From Tianweitania sediminis (lineage in GTDB: Bacteria > Pseudomonadota > Alphaproteobacteria > Rhizobiales > Rhizobiaceae), in assembly GCF_017813335.1 (NCBI RefSeq), contig NZ_JAGIYY010000002.1, positions 310,001 to 374,000 of the forward strand: 64,000 bases of DNA. The letters are read 5' to 3'. Within the stretch, counting starts at the first letter, position 1. Every line of letters begins with the position of its first letter. A program made the translations under genes and the position numbers. The notes under the pieces are model-generated. The model saw only the letters and a list, made by a program, of their open reading frames with translations. It did not search any database and had not been told where the DNA came from. Shown here in pieces: positions 48,718 to 57,349 of the stretch.

Positions 48718-49170
48718 ATGAACCGCTTTCTGTCGCTCGCCTTGTTTCTTTTGCTGACGCTCGGCGGCGGCCTGTTGATCGGCGCCACCAACAGGCCCGG
48801 CGAATGGTATGCCAGCCTCGCGAAACCCGTCTTCAACCCGCCGGACTGGCTGTTCGCGCCGGTTTGGACCGCACTCTATATTCTGATTGCGATTGTCGGC
48901 TGGCGCACCTGGCGGCGCGGACCAACCAGCAAGCGCATGCAAGTGTGGTGGGCGCAGCTCATCCTCAATTTCCTCTGGATGCCGATGTTTTTCGGTCTGC
49001 AGCAGATGGTTCTTGCCTTGTTGGTGATCCTTCTTCTGCTGGCGGCGATCATCGCCTTCATGGGGCTGAGCTGGGGAAAAGACCGGCTGGCCACCTGGCT
49101 TTTCGCACCCTACGTCCTGTGGACGGCTTACGCCGCCCTGCTCAACGCGTCCCTTATCGGGTTGAACTGA
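48718..49170 (+). CDS. TspO/MBR-family tryptophan-rich sensory protein
   Basis: This 150-residue membrane protein has five hydrophobic helices and the family motifs WYASLAKPVFNPPDWLFAPVW and LWTAYAALLNASL near the end. TspO binds porphyrins and in Rhodobacter modulates tetrapyrrole and photosynthesis gene expression in response to oxygen. Alphaproteobacterial homologues are common. It follows the RsmB-like gene by 44 bases. Its role here is not evident. Confidence 0.93.
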   Translation: MNRFLSLALFLLLTLGGGLLIGATNRPGEWYASLAKPVFNPPDWLFAPVWTALYILIAIVGWRTWRRGPTSKRMQVWWAQLILNFLWMPMFFGLQQMVLALLVILLLLAAIIAFMGLSWGKDRLATWLFAPYVLWTAYAALLNASLIGLN

Positions 49171-49248
49171 GCGGCCGTTGAGGAGGTGAATTGCGCAATC
49201 GCTCTCCATTTGCGATAGCTTTCCGGCAAGCAAAGGGGGGATCGCAAC

Positions 49249-49710
49249 ATGGCAGCAGAACGGCTGGTCGCCGACGACGACTTCGAAGACCGGGTGCGCG
49301 CCAGCTTCGAGCGGCAGCCTGCCATGACAACGATCGGCGCGGAACTGACACGCGTGACGCCGGGAATGGTGGAGATCGAGATGGCGTTCTCGGATCGCCT
49401 GACCCAGCAGCACGGTTTCCTTCATGCCGGGGTCATCTCAACCGCCATGGACTCGGCTTGCGGTTATGCCGCCTACACCCTGATGCCCGACAATGCCGCG
49501 GTTCTCACCATCGAGTTCAAGGTCAATCTTCTTGCCCCCGGCAAAGGCGAGCGGTTCCTGTTTCGCGGCGCCGTCACCAAACCCGGCCGCACGATCATTG
49601 TGGCGGACGGCCAGGCCTATGCCTTTGGGGCAGACGGCGAGGCCAAGCTGATCGCGACCATGACGGGCACCATGATGACGGTGATCGGCCGCGACGGCAT
49701 TCTCGGCTGA
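49249..49710 (+). CDS. PaaI-type hotdog-fold thioesterase
   Basis: This 153-residue protein has a single hotdog domain with LTQQHGFLHAGVISTAMDSACGYAA, in which the H-G-x-x-H-x-G motif and a downstream Asp match PaaI/YdiI thioesterases, and ILTIEFKVNLLAPGKGERFLFRG on the next strand. It would hydrolyse acyl-CoA esters, perhaps aromatic acyl-CoAs. It precedes a cupin gene by 31 bases; the two may be co-transcribed. Confidence 0.88.
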   Translation: MAAERLVADDDFEDRVRASFERQPAMTTIGAELTRVTPGMVEIEMAFSDRLTQQHGFLHAGVISTAMDSACGYAAYTLMPDNAAVLTIEFKVNLLAPGKGERFLFRGAVTKPGRTIIVADGQAYAFGADGEAKLIATMTGTMMTVIGRDGILG

Positions 49711-49741
49711 GGTCCTGTTCCAGCAAAGCGGAGGTGGGTGT

Positions 49742-50095
49742 ATGCGCGTTCAGAAGTTCGCTGTAAGCGATGCAGCTTTCGAGCGGTCTCCGGGCCAAAC
49801 CGGAGACATCTTCGCCGGCAATGTGGTTGATCAGCGCCATGGAGCTCCGGTGACGATCGGGTTCGGCCGCTACGGCAAGAACCAAACCCTTGAAGAAACC
49901 ATGACGGTCGACGACGTGATGGTGGTCTTGGAAGGAAGGCTTTCTGTTTCCAGCAAAGCGGGAACGGTTAGTGCCGGGCCGGGCGAGATCATTCACATGC
50001 CCAAAGGCGAAACCGTTACCATTCGCTCGCACGAAGAGGGCGCCGTCACGGCTTACGTCACGTACCCGCATTGGCAGGAAGCGCGGGCCGACTGA
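49742..50095 (+). CDS. EutQ-like cupin-domain protein
   Basis: This 117-residue protein has one cupin fold: GYGRYGKNQTLEETMTVDDVM-type start (here FGRYGKNQTLEETMTVDDVM), VVLEGRLSVSS, AGPGEIIHMPKGETVTIRS and a C-terminal VTYPHWQEARA. It resembles EutQ/ethanolamine-utilisation cupins, whose catalytic acetate kinase activity requires conserved acidic residues. No other eut genes are near, so a stand-alone role is likely. It starts with AGCGGAGG upstream. Confidence 0.75.
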   Translation: MRVQKFAVSDAAFERSPGQTGDIFAGNVVDQRHGAPVTIGFGRYGKNQTLEETMTVDDVMVVLEGRLSVSSKAGTVSAGPGEIIHMPKGETVTIRSHEEGAVTAYVTYPHWQEARAD

Positions 50096-50180
50096 GGATT
50101 CGGCGGCTCTGGCCACGCAGTTCCCGAACAAAGCGTGCTCGGCGCTTGCGTCCGGCACGGACTCTCTCTAGACGCTCGCC

Positions 50181-51743
50181 ATGAGCGAAGAACTTACCCC
50201 CGATACAGTCCTGATCGTTGATTTCGGCAGCCAGGTCACCCAGCTGATCGCGCGGCGCGTCCGCGAAGCCGGCGCTTATTCAGAGATCGTTCCGTTCCAA
50301 TCCGCTGATGCCGAGTTCGACCGCATCAATCCCAGGGCGGTTATCCTGTCCGGCAGCCCGGCTTCCACGGTGGATATCGGCAGCCCCCGCGCGCCGCAGA
50401 AGGTGTTCGACGCGGGCATTCCTGTTCTTGGGATCTGTTACGGCGAGCAGACCATGTGCGCCCAGCTTGGTGGTGCGGTGGAAAGCGGCCACCACCGAGA
50501 ATTCGGTCGCGCTTTTCTCGACATCCAGGAAGACTGCGCGCTGTTTGAAGGCTTGTGGGCCAAGGGCACGCGCCACCAGGTGTGGATGAGCCATGGCGAC
50601 CGGGTCACCGCGCTTCCGGAAGGGTTCCGCGTCGTCGGTACCTCGACCGGCGCGCCCTATGCCGCCATCGCCGATGACAAGCGCCGCTTCTATGCCGTGC
50701 AGTTCCATCCAGAAGTGGTTCATACCCCGGATGGCGCCAAGCTCCTGGCCAACTTCGTTCATCGGATCGCCGGCATCAAGAACGATTGGACGATGCGTGC
50801 TTACCGTGAGCATGCGGTGCAGCAGATCCGGGATCAGGTCGGCTCGGGCAGGGTGATCTGCGCCCTGTCGGGCGGGGTGGATTCTTCCGTGGCGGCCCTG
50901 CTGATCCACGAAGCGGTCGGCGACCAGCTGACCTGCATCCTTGTTGACCACGGTTTGATGCGCAAGGACGAGGCCGACGATGTGGTGGCCATGTTCCGCG
51001 AGCATTACAATCTGCACCTCATCCGTGTGGATGCCGCGGACCGCTTCATCGGCGCGCTGGAAGGCGAATCTGATCCTGAAAAGAAGCGCAAGACGATCGG
51101 CCGCCTGTTTATCGAAGTGTTCGAGGAAGAAGCAAAGAAGCTTGGCGGCGCCGATTTCCTGGCGCAAGGCACGCTTTACCCCGATGTGATCGAAAGCGTG
51201 TCCTTTACCGGCGGCCCATCTGTCACCATCAAGTCGCACCACAATGTTGGCGGTCTGCCCGAGCGCATGAACATGAAGCTCGTGGAACCGCTGCGCGAGC
51301 TTTTCAAGGACGAGGTGCGGGTGCTGGGCAAGGAACTCGGCCTGCCCGACTCGTTCATCGGCCGCCACCCATTCCCTGGACCGGGTCTGGCCATCCGCTG
51401 CCCGGGTGGGATCACGCGCGAAAAGCTCGAGATCCTGCGCGAAGCCGACGCGATCTACCTGGATGAGATCCGCAAGGCGGGTCTTTACGACGCGATCTGG
51501 CAGGCCTTTGCCGTTCTATTGCCGGTGCAAACCGTAGGCGTTATGGGCGATGGGCGAACCTATGAGTTCGTTTGCGCACTTCGGGCCGTGACGTCCGTTG
51601 ATGGCATGACGGCCGATTTCTACCACTACGACATGGAATTCCTCGGCCGCGCCGCCACGCGCATCATCAACGAGGTGCGCGGCATCAACCGCGTCGTTTA
51701 TGACGTGACAAGTAAGCCGCCCGGCACAATCGAGTGGGAATGA
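50181..51743 (+). CDS. guaA: GMP synthase (glutamine-hydrolysing)
   Basis: GuaA aminates XMP to GMP with ATP and glutamine. The 520-residue protein has the N-terminal class I amidotransferase domain ([15 protein letters not shown] with the catalytic cysteine; [10 protein letters not shown] with His and Glu), the ATP pyrophosphatase P-loop [17 protein letters not shown], and the dimerisation domain [28 protein letters not shown], ending in the conserved KPPGTIEWE. It completes guanine nucleotide synthesis with GuaB, encoded 7 kb away. Confidence 0.98.
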   Translation: MSEELTPDTVLIVDFGSQVTQLIARRVREAGAYSEIVPFQSADAEFDRINPRAVILSGSPASTVDIGSPRAPQKVFDAGIPVLGICYGEQTMCAQLGGAVESGHHREFGRAFLDIQEDCALFEGLWAKGTRHQVWMSHGDRVTALPEGFRVVGTSTGAPYAAIADDKRRFYAVQFHPEVVHTPDGAKLLANFVHRIAGIKNDWTMRAYREHAVQQIRDQVGSGRVICALSGGVDSSVAALLIHEAVGDQLTCILVDHGLMRKDEADDVVAMFREHYNLHLIRVDAADRFIGALEGESDPEKKRKTIGRLFIEVFEEEAKKLGGADFLAQGTLYPDVIESVSFTGGPSVTIKSHHNVGGLPERMNMKLVEPLRELFKDEVRVLGKELGLPDSFIGRHPFPGPGLAIRCPGGITREKLEILREADAIYLDEIRKAGLYDAIWQAFAVLLPVQTVGVMGDGRTYEFVCALRAVTSVDGMTADFYHYDMEFLGRAATRIINEVRGINRVVYDVTSKPPGTIEWE

Positions 51744-51760
51744 GGCGTCGGAGGAGCTAG

Positions 51761-51782
51761 AGCGGCGCTCTGAGGCGCCGCT
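51761..51782. terminator. Shared terminator hairpin between guaA and the convergent MFS gene
   Basis: Stem AGCGGCGC / GCGCCGCT with a six-base loop, 18 bases past guaA and abutting the MFS stop codon. A TT tract follows on the plus strand; it can serve both genes. Confidence 0.65.
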
Positions 51783-53105
51783 TTAGTCCAGGGCGGCTTG
51801 ACGGGTTTCCTGATTGATGGTGCTGGCAGCCACGGCGCCGACCAGGAGGAAGAACGCAAACAAGCCGACCGCGCCCACAAAGCTTTGCGTGATCACCAGC
51901 GCAACCAGCGATGGCGCAAGCAGCCCACCAAGCCGCGCCATGGCGCTCGCCGCGCCCATCCCCGTAGCCCGCGCCTGCGTGGGGTAGAGCTCCGGTGTGA
52001 AGGCGTAGAGTGCGCCCCATGTTCCCAGAAGCGCAAAGCTCATGATCAGGAGGGAGGCGGCAACCAGCGCGGAACTGTCGCCCGCCACCACGAAAAGGAG
52101 GCATGCGGCAGCGCTGAGGAGCAGGAATCCGACAAGGGTCGGTTTGCGTCCCCAGGCTTCCACGCCAAACGCCGCCAAGGCGTAGCCGGGGATCTGCGCC
52201 AGCGCCACGAGAACAAGGAAGCCATAGCCCCGCACGAAGCCAAAACCTTCACCCGCGAGACGCGCGGGCATCCAGGTGAAGACCCCATAATAAGAAATCG
52301 ATACGAAGAACCATACGAGGAGCATGGCGATGCTCCGGCGGCGCAGCTCCGGCGAGAAAATGCTGCCAGCCTTCTGCGGAGACATTGGTGCCGACACGTC
52401 GCCGGTGAGCACCGGCTTTCCGTTCGCCTGAAGAACCCTGTTGAGGACCTGCCGGGCCTCGTCTGGTCGCCCGCTTTTCAGGAGAAACATGGGGGATTCC
52501 GGCACCCACCAGCGCAGGAAAATGCCGATCAGCGCGGGCAGGCCGGTGACGGCAAAGATCCAGCGCCAGGCATCTTCCACGCCGTAGATGCTGGTGAGCC
52601 AGGCGGTAACCGCGATCACCACCGTTCCAATTGCCCAGAAACCTTCCAGCATAACGAGCCAGCGTCCGCGGCTGCGCGGCGGCAGGAACTCCGCCATCAT
52701 GGCGTAATCCACCGGCAGCGTGCCGCCAACGGCAACGCCCGTCATGAAGCGCAGCGCCAGGAGAATGCCAAAGGACGGCGCAAACACGGACAAAAGCCCG
52801 AACACGGCATCGCCGGCAACCGTAAGAAGAAGAACCCGACGGCGACCAAACCGGTCAGCCAGCCGGCCGAATACACTGGCGCCGATCAGCATGCCGAGGA
52901 AGAACAAGGTTCCCGTTTGCAGGGCCTGAGGTACCGTCAGTCCGAAGGTCTTGGCGATGGAGGCACTGGTGAAGCCCACCGCCAGGACCTGCATGGCATC
53001 GGCCGCCCAAACAAAGCCGAAGATGGCGAGCAGTCGCTTCTGGAAGCGTCCGGTTCCTGCCGTGGTGAGAACATCTTCGATCAGCATCGGGGCAGGACTG
53101 GCCAT
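51783..53105 (-). CDS. MFS transporter, SV2/NiaP-like or organic-acid type
   Basis: This 440-residue protein has 12 hydrophobic segments. It has the MFS motif after helix 2 (GRLADRFGRRRVLLLT), GVAVGGTLPVDYAMMAEFLPPRSRGR in helix 4-5, a central loop with PESPMFLLKSGRPDEARQVL, and YAFTPELYPTQARATGMG in helix 10-11. These features are those of the synaptic-vesicle-2/NiaP and related small-carboxylate porters. The substrate could be an aromatic or nicotinate-like acid. It is in the same orientation as ada, 8 bases from it. Confidence 0.85.
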   Translation of the reverse strand: MASPAPMLIEDVLTTAGTGRFQKRLLAIFGFVWAADAMQVLAVGFTSASIAKTFGLTVPQALQTGTLFFLGMLIGASVFGRLADRFGRRRVLLLTVAGDAVFGLLSVFAPSFGILLALRFMTGVAVGGTLPVDYAMMAEFLPPRSRGRWLVMLEGFWAIGTVVIAVTAWLTSIYGVEDAWRWIFAVTGLPALIGIFLRWWVPESPMFLLKSGRPDEARQVLNRVLQANGKPVLTGDVSAPMSPQKAGSIFSPELRRRSIAMLLVWFFVSISYYGVFTWMPARLAGEGFGFVRGYGFLVLVALAQIPGYALAAFGVEAWGRKPTLVGFLLLSAAACLLFVVAGDSSALVAASLLIMSFALLGTWGALYAFTPELYPTQARATGMGAASAMARLGGLLAPSLVALVITQSFVGAVGLFAFFLLVGAVAASTINQETRQAALD

Positions 53106-53113
53106 GGGAACTC

Positions 53114-54214
53114 TCAGGATGCTCGGGGGTCGTGCGGGCGCTGGTCGTCGAGACGAAGGGCTTCTTTGGTGATCAGGGCCTGCTTGCGCTCAAGTCCCCA
53201 GCGATAACCGGACAGGCCGCCATCCGAGCGCACCACACGGTGGCAGGGAACAACAACCGCAAGCGCGTTGGCCGCACAAGCGCTCGCCACGGCACGCACG
53301 GCGCGCGGGGCACCCAGGCGCTGGGCAAGCTCGCTGTAGCTGATCGTTTCGCCCGCGGGGATCTCCCGCAGCGCCTGCCACACACGCTGCTGAAAAGCGG
53401 TGCCGCGAATGTCGAGCGGCAGATCAAGGCTGCCACGCGGCTCATCGACGAGCGCGACCACCTGCGCAACCGTGTGCTCGAACGAGGGATCTCCGCCAAG
53501 CAGTTCGGCTTGAGGAAAGCGATCCTGCAGATTGCGAAGCAGCGCATGCGGATCATCGCCAAGCAGGATCGCGCAGATCCCCTTGTCGCTTTGCGCAACA
53601 AGGATCTGCCCGAGACAGCAGGCTCCCACGGCAAATCGGATCTGCTGCGACGCGCCGCCTTTTTTGTACGCTTTCGGCGCCATGCCGAGCACCGCGTCGG
53701 ACTGCGCGTAGAACCGGCTGCTTGCGTTGAAGCCAGCGTCGTAAAGCGCTGCGGCAACGGTATGTTCGCTGCTCGCAAGGGCAGCGCGTACGCGCTCGGC
53801 TCGCTGTGCGGCAGCAAAAGCGCGCGGCGTCATCCCCGTTGCTTCCTTGAAAGCGCGGTGAAAGTAGAAAGGGCTCAGTCCTGCCGCGCGCGCCAGGCTT
53901 TCAAGGCTGGGCGGTTCGGTGGCCTGCTCCATGGACCGGCATGCGGCCTCAATGACTTCCAGACGTTGTTCGCGCGGTGACCGGCCGTCCGGCTTGCACC
54001 GGAGACAAGGGCGAAACTGCGCCTGCTTTGCTTCCGCAGCCGACGCGAAGAAGCGGATATTCTCCGGCTTGGCGCGCCGCGAGGGACAGGATGGTCGGCA
54101 GTAAACGCCGGTGGTCGTCACCGCGTAAACGAAGCGGTTGTCGGCGCGTGCATCCCGGCTGACAACGGAGTGCCAGCGCGGATCATCGGAGATCGATTGC
54201 AGCGGAACGGACAT
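53114..54214 (-). CDS. ada: Ada: methyl-DNA repair regulator and O6-methylguanine-DNA methyltransferase
   Basis: This 366-residue bifunctional protein repairs alkylated DNA and activates the adaptive response. The N-terminal zinc domain has Cys39, Cys43, Cys70 and Cys73, which match the four zinc cysteines of E. coli Ada (Cys38 type acceptor for phosphotriesters). An AraC helix-turn-helix follows at about 80-185 (LESLARAAGLSPFYFHRAFKEATGMTPRAFA). The C-terminal domain has the acceptor cysteine in VVPCHRVVRSDGG. It precedes the MFS gene on the same strand, close enough for co-transcription. Confidence 0.95.
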   Translation of the reverse strand: MSVPLQSISDDPRWHSVVSRDARADNRFVYAVTTTGVYCRPSCPSRRAKPENIRFFASAAEAKQAQFRPCLRCKPDGRSPREQRLEVIEAACRSMEQATEPPSLESLARAAGLSPFYFHRAFKEATGMTPRAFAAAQRAERVRAALASSEHTVAAALYDAGFNASSRFYAQSDAVLGMAPKAYKKGGASQQIRFAVGACCLGQILVAQSDKGICAILLGDDPHALLRNLQDRFPQAELLGGDPSFEHTVAQVVALVDEPRGSLDLPLDIRGTAFQQRVWQALREIPAGETISYSELAQRLGAPRAVRAVASACAANALAVVVPCHRVVRSDGGLSGYRWGLERKQALITKEALRLDDQRPHDPRAS

Positions 54215-54307
54215 GGGCTTTCCTTAGGCTGTTTTGCTTCGCTGTGAAACTAGGTGAACAGCCCTTGGCGCGCGTCCCGTTGCTTGCTGTCAAACTTCAG
54301 GAAAAGC

Positions 54308-54341
54308 AAACGCCCCGCCAGATGGATCTGACGGGGCGTTT
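54308..54341 (-). terminator. Strong hairpin terminator downstream of the first microprotein gene
   Basis: Arms AAACGCCCCG and CGGGGCGTTT pair over ten bases, with an inner CAGAT/ATCTG helix and a two-base loop; TTT follows on either strand. It lies about 20 bases past the microprotein stop on the minus strand. Confidence 0.85.
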
Positions 54342-54360
54342 GACGAAGAAGAGATGGCGC

Positions 54361-54435
54361 TTAGCGCAGGCCGAGGAACGAAAGGATCGCCAGAACGATC
54401 ACAACCAGGCCGACGAGGTAGATAATTCCGGACAT
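54361..54435 (-). CDS. 24-residue single-membrane-helix microprotein, copy A
   Basis: A complete 25-codon frame (ATG to TAA) encodes a tiny protein that is almost entirely one hydrophobic helix: it begins MSGIIYLVGLVV and ends ILSFLGLR. The sequence aligns with a second 24-residue product at 55536-55610: I4, Y6, V8-G9, V12-I13-V14-L15, I17-L18-S19 and G22 are shared. A strong terminator follows it. Similar short proteins occur in Rhizobiales genomes and are often unannotated. The function is unknown; a membrane-embedded regulator or stress microprotein is possible. Confidence 0.75.
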   Translation of the reverse strand: MSGIIYLVGLVVIVLAILSFLGLR

Positions 54436-54556
54436 TTGATGAGCCTTTCTAATGTTAGCGGATCATGGATTTAACGCGCTGTAGCAGGTGCGGTTCCTAG
54501 CGAACTGCCACAGCAGTGTGGAAAAGAGCAGCCGAGCGGCTGCTCCCGTGCCTCGA

Positions 54557-55465
54557 TCAGCGAAGGCCGAGACCTTCAATGAAGACGCCTTCGTCGCGAT
54601 GACGACCGCCCAGGCCGGCTGCAAAGAACGCGACGGCAGCACTTACTGCCAGCGATGCAGCTGTGAAGAACGCCACCACCAGCGCAGTCTTGCGGGCAGT
54701 TTCCACAGCATCACGTGCCTGCTGCTCCACCTCCTGTGCCGTGTTCACGACCTGGTCCACACGTGCGCGCGCTTCTTCCGGCGCAACACCGGTGTTCTGC
54801 GCGATCAGGGTGGCGACATAGTTGCGGTCGTCATCGGGGAATTCACCCTCGACCAGTGCGTTGGTGAAGATGCGACCGACTTCGGAGCGCGTTTCCGGCG
54901 CGATCGGCTCACCATTGGTGCCGCGGAACAGGCGATCGACGTAGCCAGCTACGGCCGGATTATCTGCCGCATTGGCCGCGCCCTGCGCAGCACTGCCAAC
55001 AGCGCTGGCCGCACCGCCCGCAACGTTGGACACCGCATTGGCAGCCGTTGTGGCAGCGCCGCTGATGCTCATGAAGGCGATGACGGCCCCAAGCAGAGTG
55101 CCCAGCGCCCAAACGAGCAGGCCATGCGAGGCATCGCGGATGTCCGATTCGTGTTCGCTGGCATCATAAGCACGCCGACGAAGACGCCCGGTGAGATAGG
55201 CACCTGCGCCGAAGGAGCAGATCTGTACCCACAGAAGCCAAAGGCCGGCTGCGATGGCGATACCCCACAAGGACGTGCTTTCGCCTTCATAAGGCGAGGT
55301 CATGGAAAGGCCGAGTGCCGATCCAAACGTCACGAGAACGAAGGTAATGGCCGTTGCCAAAACGGCACCGGCGATGATTGCGCCCCAATCGACATACGAG
55401 CCGGAGTTCCCTCCGCCCCCTGCATCGACGATGGTCACATCCGTAGTTGTGTCACCCAAAGACAT
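54557..55465 (-). CDS. Membrane protein of unknown function (PhnA-like of rhizobia), flanked by microprotein genes
   Basis: This 302-residue protein has hydrophobic segments at about 27-53, 66-92, 115-138 and 260-286. Between the third and fourth lies an Ala/Gly-rich stretch (140-168) and a polar, partly helical region (190-258) with a coiled-coil-like EEARARVDQVVNTAQEVEQQARDA. Related rhizobial proteins carry the label PhnA-like, but nothing here suggests phosphonate use. It lies between two 24-residue paralogous microprotein genes, all on the minus strand, and ends GLGLR, similar to the end of copy A. Confidence 0.75.
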   Translation of the reverse strand: MSLGDTTTDVTIVDAGGGGNSGSYVDWGAIIAGAVLATAITFVLVTFGSALGLSMTSPYEGESTSLWGIAIAAGLWLLWVQICSFGAGAYLTGRLRRRAYDASEHESDIRDASHGLLVWALGTLLGAVIAFMSISGAATTAANAVSNVAGGAASAVGSAAQGAANAADNPAVAGYVDRLFRGTNGEPIAPETRSEVGRIFTNALVEGEFPDDDRNYVATLIAQNTGVAPEEARARVDQVVNTAQEVEQQARDAVETARKTALVVAFFTAASLAVSAAVAFFAAGLGGRHRDEGVFIEGLGLR

Positions 55466-55535
55466 AAAACATTCCCTCTCAATGCGCTCCCAAGTTGCCC
55501 GCAGCGCGATTTCCGGTCGTAATCCAGCAGATCGC

Positions 55536-55610
55536 TCAGGCGAATCCGGCGTAGGAAAGGATCAGCAGAACGATGACGATGACGCCGACTGTGTAAACGA
55601 TGGTTCTCAT
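55536..55610 (-). CDS. 24-residue single-membrane-helix microprotein, copy B
   Basis: This 25-codon frame (ATG to TGA) begins MRTIVYTVGVIV and ends ILSYAGFA. It has the same length and membrane-helix pattern as copy A about 1.1 kb away. It is the upstream-most gene of the minus-strand locus, 70 bases before the 302-residue membrane protein gene. Its presence next to the paralogue and the shared residues argue that both are real genes. Confidence 0.75.
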   Translation of the reverse strand: MRTIVYTVGVIVIVLLILSYAGFA

Positions 55611-55739
55611 GAAAAAGCCCAAGCTTGTTGCTGACGGACCGCAAACGCGCCCTGTGACACTTTGTTCCTTGTTCCTGGATCTGCGACCGAAGGATCAGCA
55701 GCCGCTAGACACGCGCAGGCGTGAATTCGGGAGGCAAGC

Positions 55740-56921
55740 TTGAAGAGCGACATCGCGGCATGGAAAACGGCCGCTGCCGGGTTGACCGGGATGGCGGCCG
55801 TCATGGGCATCGGCCGCTTCGTGTTCACGCCGATCCTGCCGGCCATGATGGTTGGCCTCGACATGAATGCGTCCGAAGCAGGCTGGATCGCGTCTGCCAA
55901 CTATGTTGGCTATCTCCTTGGCGCAATCCTCGCTGGCGGTGGCTGGGGGCAGGGCCGCGAATACCGGGTGGCGACGAGCAGCCTTGTTCTGTCCGCAGTG
56001 CTCCTTTTGATTATGGGACTGACTGAGAACTACCCGCTCATGCTTGCGGTCCGCTTCCTTGCCGGCATGGCCAGCGCATTCACGATGGTTTTCTTGTCGA
56101 CCATCGTGTTCGCCCGCCTTGCGTTGCTCGGCCGCAGCGATCTGCAAGGCACCTTCTTCGCCGGCGTCGGGGTCGGCATGATGTTGTCGGCCGCAATCAC
56201 CGGGCTTCTTTACCTGGGCGGCGCGGAATGGTGGTGGGGGTGGATCGGCTCTGCCGTCGTGGCAGGGGGTGCCAGCGTTCTCGCCCTCATCTTCCTCGAG
56301 CCTCCGGCGCGCCTTTCCGGCCCGGCCACGCGCGAGCCTCCGCTGCCCGCCGGCCGACCCTTGCAGGCGCTCATTGTGGCCTATGGCCTCTTCGGCGCTG
56401 GGTATATCGTGACGGCCACCTTTCTCATCGCGATTGTTCGAGCGGGCAATGGTGGACCGCTCACGGAATCGGCCGTTTGGCTGGTGACCGGACTGGCCGT
56501 GATCCCGTCCATGCCGCTGTGGAGCTTCTTGGCACGCCGCATCGGGTTGACTGCGACTTTCGCGGTCGGCCTCGTTGTTGAAGCGATCGGCGTGACGGCG
56601 AGCGTCGCAACCGGCGGCTTTCTCGGGCCCTTCATCGGCGGTGCGCTTCTGGGCGGCACCTTCGTGGCGGTGACAAGCCTTGGTGTGCAGGCAGGGCGCT
56701 TGCTTGCGAAGCAGTCGCCCCGCCGCGCCATGGCGGTGATGACGAGCGCTTTCGGGCTTGGCCAGATGATTGCTCCGGTGCTGGCAGGGTATGTTGCCGA
56801 CTGGACCGGCAGCTTCACCGTGCCGTCGCTGGGTGCGGCTTTTGTTCTGCTGCTGGCCGCGGCTATCGCTGCAACTCTCGGAACAGCCGAAAAGGCGGCT
56901 GGTGCGGCTCGGGGAAACTAG
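55740..56921 (+). CDS. YbfB/YjiJ-family MFS transporter
   Basis: This 393-residue protein has 12 hydrophobic segments and the family start GLTGMAAVMGIGRFVFTPILPAM, with ASEAGWIASANYVGYLLGA. The family is of unknown substrate. The start is a TTG at 55740, preceded by an excellent GGGAGG at five bases. The later GTG/ATG codons would remove the first helix. A remnant of a BacA-like gene follows directly after its stop. Confidence 0.88.
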   Translation: MKSDIAAWKTAAAGLTGMAAVMGIGRFVFTPILPAMMVGLDMNASEAGWIASANYVGYLLGAILAGGGWGQGREYRVATSSLVLSAVLLLIMGLTENYPLMLAVRFLAGMASAFTMVFLSTIVFARLALLGRSDLQGTFFAGVGVGMMLSAAITGLLYLGGAEWWWGWIGSAVVAGGASVLALIFLEPPARLSGPATREPPLPAGRPLQALIVAYGLFGAGYIVTATFLIAIVRAGNGGPLTESAVWLVTGLAVIPSMPLWSFLARRIGLTATFAVGLVVEAIGVTASVATGGFLGPFIGGALLGGTFVAVTSLGVQAGRLLAKQSPRRAMAVMTSAFGLGQMIAPVLAGYVADWTGSFTVPSLGAAFVLLLAAAIAATLGTAEKAAGAARGN

Positions 56922-57336
56922 TTGCCTCCTGCGACAGTGCCGCGGGCCCAGCCGCTCACCCTGGCGGCACTCTTCGACAAAGTGCGCAGGGACTACTTCA
57001 CACGCTACTTCCACTACGTGTACTTCAACGCCGCGTGATATCGTTACCTGCAGACCGACGTCATCTTCCCGACCTTCCTGCTGGTTCCCACCATCGCTGC
57101 CGGTCGGATCACCTTCGGTATCTTCCAGCAGCTCCTTTTTGCCTTCAATTACGTCGCCAACTCCTTCCAGTATCTCGTGAATTCCTGGCCGGTGATTGTT
57201 GAACTGATGTCGATCTACAAGCGTATTCGTGCGTTTGAAGCGGAGCTCGACGGGGAGGAACTGCCTTCGGGGGGGCCGCTACTACCTCCAGCGCGAAGCG
57301 GCCGGCGTTCCACCGCAAGAACAACCCGCCACCTGA
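56922..57336 (+). pseudogene. C-terminal remnant of a BacA/SbmA peptide transporter, disrupted
   Basis: Read in one frame from 56922, this stretch gives [20 protein letters not shown], a stop codon (TGA at 57036-57038), then YRYLQTDVIFPTFLLVPTIA and FQYLVNSWPVIVELMSIYKR. These match the last third of BacA/SbmA peptide importers. Near the end a run of seven G (57269-57275) shifts the frame; with six G it would continue GRYYLQREAAGVPPQEQPAT and stop at 57334-57336. The first two thirds are missing. So there is a truncation, an in-frame stop and a frameshift. Expression is unlikely. Confidence 0.85.
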
Positions 57337-57349
57337 GCGGGCAACCGGA

